Assembly: GCA_937902865.1 (NCBI GenBank)
Contig: CALFNJ010000596.1
Location: 1 to 6,678 of the forward strand
Source of the DNA: an uncultured Opitutaceae bacterium
GTDB taxonomy: Bacteria > Verrucomicrobiota > Verrucomicrobiia > Opitutales > Opitutaceae
DNA length: 6,678 bases
Direction of reading: 5' to 3'
Shown here: piece by piece, positions 6,203-6,678 of the stretch
Layout of the letters: each line of letters starts with the position of its first letter
How positions within the stretch are numbered: the stretch's first letter is position 1
The notes under the pieces: generated by a model
Database searches by the model: none
What the model saw: the letters and a program-made list of their open reading frames with translations, nothing else
Told to the model about the DNA's origin: nothing
Translations under genes and position numbers: made by a program

Positions 6203-6678
6203 ATGACCCGATTCAGTCGGAGCCTGCATCGATTCGTCGGATGTTTGCTTTTATGGATGTTGCCGGCTGGGACCACGGTCTTGCGTGCGCTGACATTTAC
6301 TCCCAATCGGACCACGCTCAGCGCCGACCGAGTCCTGCTGCCGACCTCGCAGGGCTACGGAGGTACCCTGCTGGTCGAGGCGACGATCAACGGCACAGGG
6401 CCTTGGCATCTCCTCGTGGATTCGGGAGCCGACGGACTGGCATTGACCGAATCCACGGCGGCGAGGGCTGGCCTCTTGAGGATCAATGGCGCGGCGACTC
6501 TGCAAGGATCAGTGGGGGTCGTGTCCGGTGGATTTGTCCTGGTGTCACAGCTCCAGTCCGGAGGCTTGAAACTGGAAGGGTTTGTCGCCGCGCTGGTGGC
6601 GGATGCCGATATGGCAAACGCAGACGCGGTGGCCCAGCGGCGGATCGATGGCGTGCTGGGGATGGAGGCGCTGAAAGC
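6203..6678 (+). CDS. Exported retropepsin-like aspartyl protease, 3' end beyond the window
   Basis: The first 158 residues are visible and the frame stays open to the right edge. The N-terminus looks like a Sec signal peptide: basic residues (RFSRSLHR), a hydrophobic core (FVGCLLLWML, 11-20), and a plausible cleavage near A29 (TTVLRA), so the product is probably periplasmic or secreted. After it, GGTLLVEATINGTGPWHLLVDSGADG contains the retropepsin signature with catalytic D73 in D-S-G-A. The segment QRRIDGVLGMEAL (146-157) matches the hydrophobic-hydrophobic-Gly second motif of the fold. Bacterial relatives of this kind often carry a PDZ domain after the protease fold; that part would lie outside the window. 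The start follows the menF stop by 24 bases, with no Shine-Dalgarno. Third-position GC (about 72% by hand count) is clearly lower than in menF. Proteolytic activity and substrate are not shown by the sequence. Confidence 0.8.
   Translation, partial: MTRFSRSLHRFVGCLLLWMLPAGTTVLRALTFTPNRTTLSADRVLLPTSQGYGGTLLVEATINGTGPWHLLVDSGADGLALTESTAARAGLLRINGAATLQGSVGVVSGGFVLVSQLQSGGLKLEGFVAALVADADMANADAVAQRRIDGVLGMEALK

Noticed and set aside
3500..6229. A 909-codon open frame on the minus strand, antisense to metG and menF
   Set aside because: It is extremely rich in Arg, His, Glu and Ala with no domain motifs, and it spans two well-supported genes on the other strand plus their spacer. It is the expected artefact of GC-rich third positions, which remove stop codons in the antisense frame.
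6242..6247. Lipoprotein signal at Cys14 of the aspartyl protease
   Set aside because: The Cys lies before the hydrophobic core and not at its end, so it does not fit a lipobox; a normal signal peptide is more likely.
1..6678. CRISPR arrays, transposases, phage genes, tRNA or rRNA genes
   Set aside because: None is seen: no spaced direct-repeat series, no recombinase or transposase motifs, and no tRNA or rRNA signatures on either strand.

Overview
The window looks like ordinary chromosome from a GC-rich Gram-negative bacterium. A member of the Verrucomicrobiota (Opitutaceae-like) is my best guess. That rests on several things taken together: prepilin genes with FTLVE signals, a short zinc-less MetRS, a menaquinone-type isochorismate synthase, very high third-position GC in most genes, and no convincing Shine-Dalgarno sequences. 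No rRNA or phylogenetic comparison supports the guess.

Left half, minus strand, read right to left from about 2964 to 1: a two-TM NarX/LiaS-type histidine kinase, then a NarL/FixJ response regulator, then two type IV pilin-like (pseudopilin) genes, the second cut by the left edge. Kinase and regulator overlap by an ATGA (1729-1732), and so do the two pilin genes (370-373), which suggests two translationally coupled pairs. A 76-base gap separates the pairs. It holds a weak terminator-like hairpin and a short stem-loop that ends on the first pilin's start codon. Whether the two-component system controls the pilin genes is open.

Right half, plus strand: a 109-base divergent intergenic region with several dyad symmetries leads into metG (methionyl-tRNA synthetase, 516 aa). 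After a 78-base spacer comes a complete isochorismate synthase (menF/entC family, 491 aa) with its catalytic Lys and Glu in place. Twenty-four bases further on is the start of an exported retropepsin-like aspartyl protease, cut by the right edge.

The genes do not form one obvious pathway: translation (metG), isochorismate/menaquinone synthesis (menF), a probable periplasmic protease, signal transduction, and pilus or secretion pseudopilins. I found no CRISPR array, mobile element, RNA gene or toxin-antitoxin pair, and nothing that amounts to a clearly new system. The points most worth following are the link between sensor kinase and pilins, the start-codon hairpin, the dyads in the divergent promoter region, and an apparent one-residue insertion at the methionine pocket of MetRS.
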